Below are positions 1 to 7,202 of a stretch of DNA of 10,610 nt, one piece after another (position 1 is the first letter of the stretch; each line of letters begins with the position of its first letter). Source of the DNA: Patulibacter sp052039575. Its GTDB lineage: Bacteria > Actinomycetota > Thermoleophilia > Solirubrobacterales > Solirubrobacteraceae. The position numbers were made by a program, and so were the translations under genes. The notes under the pieces are model-generated. The model ran no database searches. It had not been told where the DNA came from and saw only the letters and a list, made by a program, of their open reading frames with translations. The DNA lies in NCBI GenBank assembly GCA_052039575.1, contig JBQGEK010000061.1, positions 1 to 10,610 of the forward strand. Direction: 5' to 3'.

Positions 1-97
1 GGGAGGAGGTGGTGGCGCGCCCGGGTCCCCAGGTGGGGCTTTTGGGCGGCCCCCGGGGGTTGTAGGGGGGGGCCCGCCCCGCTCTGCATCGGCGTGG
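1..97. other. G-run-rich window edge, no gene
   Basis: No coding sequence is visible here. The stretch contains long G and C runs (eight G near position 65, five C and five G near 51-58) unlike anything else in the window. GGGCGG near 45 and CCCGCCC near 73 could fold into a hairpin after the minus-strand permease gene, so a terminator is possible. Low-quality sequence at a contig end is equally possible. I cannot tell these apart from sequence alone. Confidence 0.4.
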
Positions 98-915
98 TTA
101 CGGCTTCAGGCGGTGGCCGGTGCGGAACAACCAGGCGCACCGGGCGCTGAGCACGGCGGCCAGCGCGAGGATCACCCCGAGCGAAACCCAGATCGACACG
201 TCGCTCTCCCCCACGAACCCGTGGCGGAACGCCTGCACGAGGTAGAAGATCGGGTTGACGTGGCTGACGGCCTGCCACGCGTCCGGCAGCCGCTCGACCG
301 AGTAGAAGATGCCGCCGAGGAAGCTCAGCGGCAGGATCACCAGCGACGTCACGAACGCCATGAAGTCCCACGACTTGGCGTAGACGCCGACGATCACGCC
401 GAGCTGGGCGAACGCAACCAGCACCAGCGCCGTCGCGACGGCGAGCACCAGCGGCCGCTCGATCGCGACGCCGGTCAGGAGCATCGCGCAGATCACGAGC
501 AGCACGCCGGTCAGCAGCCCGCGCAGCATCCCCCCGATCGCCAGGCCGATGTTGACCTCCCACCAGCGCAGCGGGCTCGACAGCACGTCGTTGAGGAAGC
601 GGTCGCTGCGCGCCTGGAACAGCGTCGAGGAGTTGTTCGAGAAGGCTGCCGTGAGCACCGCCTGGACGACCAGGCCCGGGACGATGAACTGCTTGTACGG
701 CACCCCGCCGACGTCGGCGATCTGGTCGCCGAGCGCGACGCCGAAGACGACGATGAACAGCAGCGACGAGATCACCGGGGCGAGCAGCGTCTGCATCCAG
801 AGCTTGAGGAAGCGCACGATCTCGCGCTCGCAGAGCCAGACCAGGCCGCGGCGCTGCTCGACGAACGGCGCGTCGTAGGCGGGCGGCGACTCGATCGCCG
901 TCGATCCGGTCGTGC

Positions 916-919
<4 letters not shown>
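98..919 (-). CDS. ABC-2 type exporter permease, YadH-like
   Basis: This is the membrane half of an ABC exporter, 273 aa. Six hydrophobic segments can be seen at about residues 42-64, 78-95, 124-148, 155-178, 187-208 and 244-262, which is the usual ABC-2 permease layout. The segment around 199-237 (GGIFYSVERLPDAW, then HVNPIFYLVQAFRHGF) is the family's C-terminal signature and resembles E. coli YadH and NodJ/DrrB permeases in order and spacing. The start codon lies inside the stop of the ATPase gene (ATGA overlap at 916-919) and a strong Shine-Dalgarno GGAGGT sits just upstream (plus-strand ACCTCC, 926-931), so translation is coupled to the ATPase. The gene ends with TAA. The substrate is unknown: relatives move drugs, lipids or polysaccharides, and nothing here decides. 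The family call is firm. Confidence 0.93.
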
Positions 920-1740
<821 letters not shown>

Positions 1741-1748
1741 ATCTCAGC

Positions 1749-1754
1749 ACTGTA
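1749..1754 (-). promoter_or_regulatory. Putative -10 element for the ABC exporter operon
   Basis: On the minus strand the hexamer TACAGT lies 8 nt before the GTG start of the ATPase gene. It fits TAnnnT, and no Shine-Dalgarno sequence is present, so transcription probably starts at or very near the start codon. No convincing -35 hexamer was found. Confidence 0.4.
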
Positions 1755-1865
1755 CGGGACGCGTTCGGCCGCCGGCCGGGCGCGCCGCTGACCGCCGGGT
1801 CCGCCGTCGCCGACGCACCGGCGGACTCGCATCACGAGCACGGTAGGGGTGGCGCCTGCCGCTGG

Positions 1866-2467
1866 GTGCTACCCGCGGAGATCGCACCCCGCGGGGCGAG
1901 CGCGAGTACGACATCTTCAGCCGTCTGCTCAACGAGCGGATCATCTTCCTCGGTCAGCAGATCGACGACCAGATCGGCAACCTCGTGGTGGCGCAGCTGC
2001 TGCACCTGGCCTCGGACGACGAGGACAAGGACATCTCGATCTACATCAACTCGCCGGGCGGGTCGGTCACGGCCGGGCTGGCGATCCTCGACACGATGAA
2101 GTTCGTCAAGCCGGACGTGCGGACGATCTGCTGCGGAATCGCGATGTCGGCCGGGTCGCTGCTGCTGGCGGGCGGCACGAAGGGCAAGCGATTCTCGCTG
2201 CCCAACAGCCGGATCCTCACACACCAGCCGTCGGTCAGCGGCTTCGAGGGCCAGGCGACGGACATCGAGATCCACGCCAAGGAGCTGCTGAAGACGCGCA
2301 AGCGGCTGAACGAGATCTACGTCGGCCTGACCGGACAGCCGATCGACGTGATCGAGCGTGACATGGAGCGCGACCGCTTCTTCAGTCCCGAAGAGGCCCG
2401 CGAGTACGGCCTGATCGACCAGGTCCTCGGCAGCTCGCTGCCCGACCTCACGCCGAAGAAGGACTAG
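1866..2467 (+). CDS. clpP: ATP-dependent Clp protease proteolytic subunit, frame broken near N-terminus
   Basis: This encodes the serine peptidase ring of the Clp protease, which degrades proteins fed to it by Clp ATPases in the cytoplasm. The catalytic triad is visible: Ser in GIAMSAGS (codon 2147-2149), His in RILTHQP (2222-2224) and Asp in IERDMERDRF (2360-2362). The conserved core starts at RGEREYDIFSRLLNERIIF (about 1892 on), but that frame meets a stop at 1844-1846 and has no ATG, GTG or TTG until GTG 1985, which would remove the N-terminal part of the fold. The adjoining frame reads RWVLPAEIAP at 1860-1889, like the ClpP N-terminal RYVLP motif. Reading from GTG 1866 with one base added near 1870-1897 gives 200 aa, the normal ClpP length. 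So either the sequence lacks a base (CCCC 1887-1890 or GGGG 1893-1896) or the gene is truly shifted. Confidence 0.9.
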
Positions 2468-2505
2468 AGGGCCTCGGGCGCCGAAAACTGGCAGCATGGG
2501 TCGCC

Positions 2506-3048
2506 ATGTCGCGGTGGCTGTCCGGGCACCTGTTGGTTGCCTCACCGACGATCGGCGATCCCAGCTTCTCCCGCTCGGTGGTGCTGGTCGTCGATCACGA
2601 CCGTGACGGTGCCCTCGGCATCGTCCTGAACCGCCCGACGGAGACCGCCGTGCAGGTCGCGGTCCCCGAGATCGCCGGGCTGTTCGGCGAGGACGACGTG
2701 GTCCACGACGGCGGTCCGGTGCAACCCGACGCGCTGCTCACGGTGGCCGAGTTCCGCGACCCCGCGGATGCCGCGCTGCTGGTGCTCGGGCGGATCGGGA
2801 TGGTTCGCGGCGACCACGATCCGCAGCAGCCGAACGTGGAGCGCGCCCGCGCCTACGCGGGCTACGCCGGCTGGGCGCCGAAGCAGCTCGACGAGGAACG
2901 CGCCAACGGCGACTGGATCGTCCTGCCGGCCCGTCCCGACGACCTGTTCCGCGTCGACGCCGACGAGCTCTGGACCGCCACTCTGGAGCGACTCGGCGGC
3001 CCCTACGCGCACCTGGCGCAGCGGCCCGCCGATCCGTCGGTGAACTGA
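2506..3048 (+). CDS. yqgE: YqgE/AlgH family protein (UPF0301, DUF179)
   Basis: This 180-aa cytoplasmic protein belongs to the YqgE/AlgH family, whose biochemical role is not settled; AlgH was first named from alginate regulation in Pseudomonas. The family pattern is clear: GHLLVASPTIGDPSFSRSVV (7-26), then HDRDGALGIVLNRP (31-44), DVVHDGGPV (64-72), and AYAGYAGWAPKQLDEE (116-131) followed by GDWIV. Length matches the family (about 180-190 aa). There are no membrane segments. The start ATG 2506 places the first conserved motif right at the N-terminus, as is typical. It lies 38 nt after clpP on the same strand and may be read from the same transcript. A weak nAnnnT hexamer (CAGCAT, 2492-2497) lies 8 nt before the ATG, and there is no clear Shine-Dalgarno. 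Confidence 0.93.
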   Translation: MSRWLSGHLLVASPTIGDPSFSRSVVLVVDHDRDGALGIVLNRPTETAVQVAVPEIAGLFGEDDVVHDGGPVQPDALLTVAEFRDPADAALLVLGRIGMVRGDHDPQQPNVERARAYAGYAGWAPKQLDEERANGDWIVLPARPDDLFRVDADELWTATLERLGGPYAHLAQRPADPSVN

Positions 3049-3078
3049 TCCGGGTGGCCGAGCCCGCGGATCTGGCCC

Positions 3079-3384
3079 TCAGCCGGCCTCGGGGTCGTCG
3101 TCCTGCTCCGGGTCGTGGACGGCGGCACCTTCGGTGACCGCCTTGGGCTTGGGGATCCGGGCGGCGAACGCATCGCGGCGGCTCCGCAGCGGCCCGGCGA
3201 TCGCGCCGAGCGTGGTGCGCTCGCGCTGCCCCATCTCGCGGTAGGCGTCGCGCAGGCCGTCGAGCAGCCCGTCGACGTCGTCGAGGGCCTCGCGGGCCGA
3301 GCTCCAGGCCTGCTCCTCGACGGCATCCTCTCCCCGACCGACCGCCTCCGACACGGCGGCGAGCTGCTCCAGCGGCACGTCCAT
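3079..3384 (-). CDS. Small hypothetical protein, charged and mostly helical
   Basis: I do not recognise this 101-aa protein. Residues 1-75 look like two or three amphipathic helices rich in Glu, Asp, Arg, Leu and Ala, and 78-101 is a low-complexity acidic tail (DPEQDDDPEAG at the end). It has no signal peptide, membrane segment or cysteine, so it is probably soluble and cytoplasmic. The frame is open much further upstream, but the ATG at 3384 is chosen because a TACGCT hexamer sits exactly 7 nt before it and because the divergent lipoprotein gene begins at 3428. It converges with the yqgE gene, with a 30-nt gap. Coding status is supported by the promoter-like element and its placement between genes, not by homology. 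Confidence 0.6.
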   Translation of the reverse strand: MDVPLEQLAAVSEAVGRGEDAVEEQAWSSAREALDDVDGLLDGLRDAYREMGQRERTTLGAIAGPLRSRRDAFAARIPKPKAVTEGAAVHDPEQDDDPEAG

Positions 3385-3391
3385 AGCCGGG

Positions 3392-3397
3392 AGCGTA
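3392..3397 (-). promoter_or_regulatory. Putative leaderless -10 for the small hypothetical gene
   Basis: TACGCT on the minus strand is followed by 7 nt and then ATG (3384). There is no Shine-Dalgarno sequence in the gap. This is the TAnnnT-N7-start arrangement expected when the transcript begins at the start codon. Confidence 0.45.
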
Positions 3398-3414
3398 CGA
3401 GGCCGTGAACTCTC

Positions 3415-3420
3415 TAGCCT
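3415..3420 (+). promoter_or_regulatory. Putative leaderless -10 for the lipoprotein pair
   Basis: TAGCCT is followed by 7 nt and the ATG at 3428. It lies 17 nt from the oppositely oriented TACGCT element of the divergent gene, so the two promoters share one compact 43-bp region (3385-3427). Confidence 0.45.
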
Positions 3421-3427
3421 TCCGGGC

Positions 3428-3892
3428 ATGGCTCGACGCACGATCGGATCGCTGGTGGCGGTCGCCCTGGCGACCGCGATCGTCGGCTGTGGCGGCGACG
3501 ACGGCGATGGGTTCGCCGACGCCACGAACCGGACCTGCGAAGACGTCTCGGCCGCGGCCAAGACCCTGAGCACCGATCTGGTCCGGGGCCCGGGCGACAG
3601 CGAGAGCGCGGCGGTCAAGGCCGCGGTCGAGCGGTACGCCACCACCGTCGCCCAGGCGGCCGAGCAGCTGCAGGCGGCGTCGTCGACCAAGGGTCAGCGT
3701 GCGTTCCAGCAGGCCGCCGTCCGCTACCTGCGGACGCACGCCGACGATCTGCGGGCCGTAGCCGAGGGCGAGGGCGGATCGCGGGCCGATGCGATCGAGC
3801 GTCTGACGGCGACGGAGGGCAGCCCCGCGCCGATGGTCCCGTCGGCGGTGCTCGACGGAGCTCCGGCCTGCGCCGAGGGGTCCGCCCGGTGA
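3428..3892 (+). CDS. Putative lipoprotein, first of a paralogous pair
   Basis: This 154-aa protein begins with a basic n-region (MARRT), a hydrophobic stretch and a lipobox IVGC with the lipidated Cys at residue 21, followed by a Gly/Asp-rich linker. It should be exported and anchored to the outer face of the cytoplasmic membrane. The mature part is alpha-helical and Ala/Gln-rich, with only two further cysteines, C37 and C148, which could form a disulfide linking the two ends. The segment 37-54 (CEDVSAAAKTLSTDLVRG) aligns without gaps to residues 40-57 of the next gene's product, sharing Cys, Asp-Val, Thr, Leu-Val and Gly. No known domain is recognised. The stop overlaps the GTG start of the next gene by 4 nt, so the two are translationally coupled. 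Confidence 0.82.
   Translation: MARRTIGSLVAVALATAIVGCGGDDGDGFADATNRTCEDVSAAAKTLSTDLVRGPGDSESAAVKAAVERYATTVAQAAEQLQAASSTKGQRAFQQAAVRYLRTHADDLRAVAEGEGGSRADAIERLTATEGSPAPMVPSAVLDGAPACAEGSAR
3875..3880 (+). promoter_or_regulatory. Shine-Dalgarno deciding the second lipoprotein start
   Basis: GAGGGG lies 8 nt before GTG 3889, inside the end of the first lipoprotein gene. With the GTGA overlap it supports GTG 3889 as the true start, which also gives a complete lipoprotein signal peptide. Confidence 0.5.
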
Positions 3893-4407
3893 GTCGCGTC
3901 GGCCGGCGGCCGGTGGCCGCGCTGCTTTGCGTCGTCGTGCTGGGCGTGGCCGGCTGCGGGTCCGCGTCGCCCGAGGAGCAGTACGCCGAGGGCTGGGACG
4001 CGGTCTGTGCCGACGTCAAGCGCTCGCTGCAGCAGTTCCGCACCGAGCTGGTCACGGGCGCGCGATCCGCTCCGGACGCCGGCGACGACGCGGCGCAGCA
4101 GCCGCTCGCGGCGCCCGAGTCGGAAGCCGTGCTCGACCGTCCGGCGCAGCGGTTGCACCGTGGACTGCGCGAGCCGCTGCGCACCGCGCGCGCGCTCGAG
4201 CCGCCGCCGCGGTGGAGCGCGTGGCACGCGGGAGCGATCGAGCGGTTCGCGACCCAGGTCGACGTGGTCACGACCGGAGTCCGCCGGGTCTCGTCGGGCG
4301 ACGCCGAGGCATTGGCGTCGCTGGCGATCGGCGGCTTCGGGCCCGCGTCGGTGCGGGCTCCGCAGGATCTGCGCGACCAGACGCCGACCTGCGTCGGTCT
4401 TCGGTAG
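3889..4407 (+). CDS. Putative lipoprotein, second of a paralogous pair
   Basis: This 172-aa protein has a lipoprotein signal: basic start (SRVGRR), hydrophobic core, lipobox VAGC with Cys 23. The mature protein is helical with an Ala/Pro-rich middle, and has exactly two other cysteines in the mature part, C40 and C168, placed near its two ends as in the neighbouring protein. Residues 40-57 (CADVKRSLQQFRTELVTG) match residues 37-54 of the first lipoprotein. A second shared motif may be IERFATQV (117-124) against VERYATTV (67-74), though the intervening spacing differs. The function is not recognised. It starts at GTG within the upstream stop (GTGA). It converges on murB with a 12-nt gap and no visible hairpin between them. 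Confidence 0.8.
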   Translation: MSRVGRRPVAALLCVVVLGVAGCGSASPEEQYAEGWDAVCADVKRSLQQFRTELVTGARSAPDAGDDAAQQPLAAPESEAVLDRPAQRLHRGLREPLRTARALEPPPRWSAWHAGAIERFATQVDVVTTGVRRVSSGDAEALASLAIGGFGPASVRAPQDLRDQTPTCVGLR

Positions 4408-4419
4408 CGCTCGCCCGGT

Positions 4420-5556
4420 TCAGTGGCCGGCGGCGTCGGCCGCGCGAGCGTCCCAGACCGCATCGCCGACGAAGACCGGCTCGGGGCGCAGCGCGACGCC
4501 AAACGCCCGCTCGACGCCGTCGGCGACCTCGTGCGCCAGCGCGAGCAGGTCGCGGGTGGTGCCGCCGCGGTTGGTCAGCGCGAGCGTGTGCTTGCTCGAC
4601 AGCGCCGCCCCCGGACGCGCGTGTCCGCGGGCGAACCCGGCCCGCTCGATCAGCCACGCCGCGGACGTCTTCGTCCGTCCGTCGGATTGGGCGTACTCGG
4701 GCGCGGCCGCATCCGGCCCGAGCCGCTCGGCGACGCGCGCACGGAACCGCTCGACCTGGTCGACTTCGAGCAGCGGGTTGGTGAAGAACGAGCCGGCGGA
4801 GCGGGTGTCGGGATCCCCCACATCGATCACCATGCCCTTGCCGCGGCGCAGCCGCAGGACCTCACGGCGAACCGCGGCGGTGGTGACCTCGGAGTCGTGG
4901 GCCTGCTCGACGGCGCGGGCCAGCTCGCCGTAGCGCAGCGGCCGGGCGAGCGGGCTCCGCAGCAGCCGGAAGGTGACGGCGAGCACGACGTGGCGGCCGT
5001 GGCCCTTGAAGACGCTGGACCGGTAGGCGAAGCCGCACTCGGCGGCGTCCCAGTCGCGGGTCTCCCCCGTCCGCCGGTCGTGGACGCACACGCGAACGAT
5101 CGTGTCGGCGACCTCCTGGCCGTAGGCCCCGACGTTCTGGATCGGCGTCGCGCCGGCGGCTCCGGGGATCCCGGAGAGGCACTCGAGGCCGCTCAGTCCG
5201 TCGTCGATGCTGCGGGCGACGACGGCGTCCCACGGCTCGCCGGCCGCGACGGTGCGCAGCACGTGGTCTCCGTCGTCCTCGTCGCTCGTGCCGGTGGTCC
5301 GCAGGACGATCGTGTCGCCGGCGACCCTGCCGTCGCCGATCACGAGGTTGCTGCCACCGGCGACGAGCAGGGTCGGCCGCCCGGCCGCGTCGGCATCGGC
5401 CAGCGCGGCGATCAGCGCGTCGTCGCTCTCGACCACGACCAAGCGCTCGGCCGTCCCGCCGAGGCCCAGCGTGGTCAGCGGGGCGAGCGGGACGTCGGCG
5501 TGAGGGGTGGAGGCGGGGAGGCCATCCAGGGCGGGAAGACCGGGGACGTCAGTCAT
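4420..5556 (-). CDS. murB: UDP-N-acetylmuramate dehydrogenase
   Basis: MurB reduces UDP-GlcNAc-enolpyruvate to UDP-MurNAc with NADPH and FAD, the second committed step of peptidoglycan synthesis in the cytoplasm. The protein is 378 aa. FAD-binding motifs are GGSN (67-70) and the PIQNVGAYGQE region (138-148); YRSSVFK (178-184) is the type I substrate-loop region; GSFFTNP gives the proton-donor serine S256; and LRPEP near the C-terminus gives the second catalytic acid E359. SKHTLALTNRGG (321-332) is typical of actinobacterial MurB. It is slightly longer than E. coli MurB because of an N-terminal extension (about 20 aa) and internal insertions. It lies 24 nt downstream of the acyl-CoA dehydrogenase gene on the same strand, so it is probably co-transcribed. 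No strong Shine-Dalgarno is seen; GAAGAT (8 nt before ATG) is a weak -10 candidate. Confidence 0.97.
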   Translation of the reverse strand: MTDVPGLPALDGLPASTPHADVPLAPLTTLGLGGTAERLVVVESDDALIAALADADAAGRPTLLVAGGSNLVIGDGRVAGDTIVLRTTGTSDEDDGDHVLRTVAAGEPWDAVVARSIDDGLSGLECLSGIPGAAGATPIQNVGAYGQEVADTIVRVCVHDRRTGETRDWDAAECGFAYRSSVFKGHGRHVVLAVTFRLLRSPLARPLRYGELARAVEQAHDSEVTTAAVRREVLRLRRGKGMVIDVGDPDTRSAGSFFTNPLLEVDQVERFRARVAERLGPDAAAPEYAQSDGRTKTSAAWLIERAGFARGHARPGAALSSKHTLALTNRGGTTRDLLALAHEVADGVERAFGVALRPEPVFVGDAVWDARAADAAGH

Positions 5557-5580
5557 GCGCCCCCATCTTCCCGCAAACCG

Positions 5581-6879
5581 CTACGGAACCCGGATACCGC
5601 TGATCGTCCTGGCCATGACCAACTGCTGGATCTCGCTGGTGCCCTCGAAGATCGTCATGATCTTCGCGTCGCGGTGGAACCGCTCGACCGGGTACTCGCG
5701 GGTGTAGCCGTTGCCGCCGAGGATCTGGATCGCTTCCTCGGTGATCCGGACGCCGGCCTCGGACGCCTTGTACTTGGCCATCGAGCCCTCGGCGTTGGGG
5801 AACTCCGGGGTCCCGCCGCGGAGCGTGGCGGCACCGAGCCAGGAGGCGCGCTGGACGAGCAGGCGCGAGGCGTCGAGCTCGGTCTTCATGTTGGCGAGCT
5901 TGAACGCGATCGCCTGGTTCTCGATGATCTTGCGGCCGAACTGCTCGCGCTCCTTGGCGTAGTCGAGCGCGTAGTCGTAGGCGGCGCGGGCGACGCCGAC
6001 GGCCATCGCACCGACGGCCGGCCGCGACGCCTCGAAGGTCGCCATCGAGGCGTTGCCGTGGGCGGACTTGCCCTCGCGGACCTTGGCGAGGCGCTTGTCG
6101 AGCTTGTCCTTGCCGCCGAGCAGGTAGCTGCCGGGGATCCGCGCGTCGTCGAGGTTGACGTCCGCGGTGTGCGAGGCGCGGATGCCGTGCTTCTTGACCT
6201 TGGCGCCCTGCGAGATGCCCTTGACCTCGGACATCGGGACGATGAAGGCGGCGTGGCCGCGGCTGCCGAGGCTGGGGTCGACGGTGGCGATCACGACGTG
6301 GACGTCGGAGATGCCGCCGTTGGTGGCCCACGACTTCTGGCCGTTGAGGACCCACTCGTCGGTCGCCTCGTCGTAGCGGGCGGTGGTGCGGACGTTGGAG
6401 ACGTCGGACCCGGCGTTCGGCTCGGACGAGCAGAAGGCGGCGACCTGCGGCTCGGCGGCGGTGCCGTAGCAGCGGGGCAGCCACTCGCCGATCTGCTCCT
6501 GGGTGCCCTGGCCGAAGATCGCGGAGACCGCGAGGTTGGTGCCCTGGAGCGCCATGCCGATGCCGGCGTCGCCCCAGAAGATCTCCTCGAGCAGGGTGGG
6601 CGTCAGCTGGCCGGTCGGGTCGAGGAACATCGAGACCGTGCTCTCGAGACCGTAGAGGCCGATCTCGGCGGCCTCCTTGACGATCTCCCACGGGAACTCC
6701 TCGCGCTCGTCCCACTCGTGGCCGGCGGGACGGATCGTCTTCTCGGCGAACTCGTGGACCCAATCCCGCAGGGTCTGCTGCTCCTCGTTGAGCTCGAGCG
6801 AGAACGTTTGCCATTCCGGCTTCATGCGCTCCTGCGCAATCTCGCCCGCGATGGTCATGAAGTCGGAGGTGGTGCTCAT
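5581..6879 (-). CDS. Acyl-CoA dehydrogenase family protein
   Basis: This is an FAD-dependent acyl-CoA dehydrogenase, 432 aa, forming an alpha-beta double bond in an acyl-CoA and passing electrons to an electron-transfer flavoprotein. The N-terminal helical domain spans about 25-140; CSSEPNAGSDVSNVRTTA (150-167) is the first family signature; the C-terminal domain contains FGRKIIENQAIAFKLANMK (314-332) and GGNGYTREYPVERFHRDAK (388-406). The catalytic base is E412 in IFEGTSEIQ. An insert of about 25 aa (255-285) and the N-terminal extension make it longer than a typical 380-aa member. The exact substrate cannot be read. ATG 6879 is chosen over upstream codons because GAGGA lies 8 nt before it and the promoter lies upstream. 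It heads the transcript that probably includes murB; no functional link to murB is known. Confidence 0.95.
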   Translation of the reverse strand: MSTTSDFMTIAGEIAQERMKPEWQTFSLELNEEQQTLRDWVHEFAEKTIRPAGHEWDEREEFPWEIVKEAAEIGLYGLESTVSMFLDPTGQLTPTLLEEIFWGDAGIGMALQGTNLAVSAIFGQGTQEQIGEWLPRCYGTAAEPQVAAFCSSEPNAGSDVSNVRTTARYDEATDEWVLNGQKSWATNGGISDVHVVIATVDPSLGSRGHAAFIVPMSEVKGISQGAKVKKHGIRASHTADVNLDDARIPGSYLLGGKDKLDKRLAKVREGKSAHGNASMATFEASRPAVGAMAVGVARAAYDYALDYAKEREQFGRKIIENQAIAFKLANMKTELDASRLLVQRASWLGAATLRGGTPEFPNAEGSMAKYKASEAGVRITEEAIQILGGNGYTREYPVERFHRDAKIMTIFEGTSEIQQLVMARTISGIRVP

Positions 6880-6945
6880 TGCAGTGGTCCTCGAAGAGGG
6901 AAGGGTGCGGAACCGACAGGCGCGCCGGTTCGGACGCGTTGGCCG

Positions 6946-6975
6946 AGTGTAGCTCGCGTTCCGGCGCGAACGCAA
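6946..6975 (-). promoter_or_regulatory. Promoter for acyl-CoA dehydrogenase/murB
   Basis: On the minus strand TTGCGT (6975-6970) and TACACT (6951-6946) are separated by 18 nt, a good match to a housekeeping sigma promoter. Transcription would begin near 6939, leaving a leader of about 60 nt that contains the GAGGA ribosome site before ATG 6879. Confidence 0.5.
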
Positions 6976-6981
6976 CCGCGA

Positions 6982-6996
6982 GTAGGAATATCCTAC
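6982..6996. promoter_or_regulatory. 15-bp palindrome, candidate operator
   Basis: GTAGGA-ATA-TCCTAC has 6-bp perfect arms and is A/T-rich for this genome. It begins 6 bp upstream of the -35 hexamer of the acyl-CoA dehydrogenase promoter. A dimeric regulator such as a TetR- or GntR-type fatty-acid regulator would fit, but the protein is not in the window. Confidence 0.45.
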
Positions 6997-7154
6997 GACA
7001 GGACCTCGGCCGAGCAGTGTGCGATCCGACTCGCGGTAGAGATCGACGGTGACGCCGGGGATCGGCCGCCCGGTTCGACCGGACGGGTCGGTACGGTCGC
7101 AGGACGACGGCTGCCGGCGAGCAGCCCGGACGACGCCGATGCCCCCGACCTCGT

Positions 7155-7160
7155 TACCCT
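7155..7160 (+). promoter_or_regulatory. Possible rpsD -10 element
   Basis: TACCCT would start transcription near 7167, about 36 nt before the ATG of rpsD. No good -35 hexamer is found 16-18 nt upstream, so this is tentative. Confidence 0.3.
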
Positions 7161-7192
7161 AGGTCGGATCGTTTTCGTCGGAGTTGGAAGTT

Positions 7193-7198
7193 AGGAGG
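7193..7198 (+). promoter_or_regulatory. Strong Shine-Dalgarno for rpsD
   Basis: AGGAGG lies 4 nt before ATG 7203 and is the most canonical ribosome site in the window, as expected for a highly expressed ribosomal protein gene. It settles the start codon. Confidence 0.8.
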
Positions 7199-7202
7199 CC
7201 CA

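Larger units (their letters stand above)
6880..7202. other. Divergent intergenic region between acyl-CoA dehydrogenase and rpsD
   Basis: These 323 bp hold no gene that I can support. The left part carries a minus-strand promoter (6946-6975) and a palindrome (6982-6996). The middle has a 5-bp hairpin CCGGT-TCG-ACCGG (7070-7082) of unknown role. The right part has a possible rpsD -10 (TACCCT, 7155-7160) and a Shine-Dalgarno (7193-7198). No tRNA or other known RNA gene was found. Confidence 0.6.

Noticed and set aside
1849..2361. Plus-strand open frame beginning MAPAAGC overlapping clpP
   Set aside because: It is an out-of-frame shadow: none of the ClpP motifs appear in it, and they are all present in the other frame.
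3385..3690. Upstream extension of the small minus-strand hypothetical gene
   Set aside because: The frame stays open to 3690 but would run through the lipoprotein gene on the other strand; ATG 3384 with TACGCT 7 nt upstream is the better start.
6880..6975. Upstream extension of the acyl-CoA dehydrogenase
   Set aside because: The extra residues are Arg-rich and unlike the family, and they cover the promoter; ATG 6879 has a ribosome site.
7070..7082. CCGGTTCGACCGG, like a tRNA T-arm
   Set aside because: The loop is only TCG if the stem is fully paired, and no acceptor, D or anticodon arm fits around it.
4423..7194. A 923-codon open frame on the plus strand
   Set aside because: It lies antisense to murB and the acyl-CoA dehydrogenase. 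Its translation is low-complexity (Gly, Arg, Val, Asp, Leu), has no domain, and it is open only because stops are rare in GC-rich antisense frames.
7000..7202. A structured S4-binding autoregulatory leader before rpsD
   Set aside because: S4 leaders are known in Bacillus and E. coli, but I could not build the pseudoknot here, and if TACCCT is the -10 the leader is only about 36 nt.
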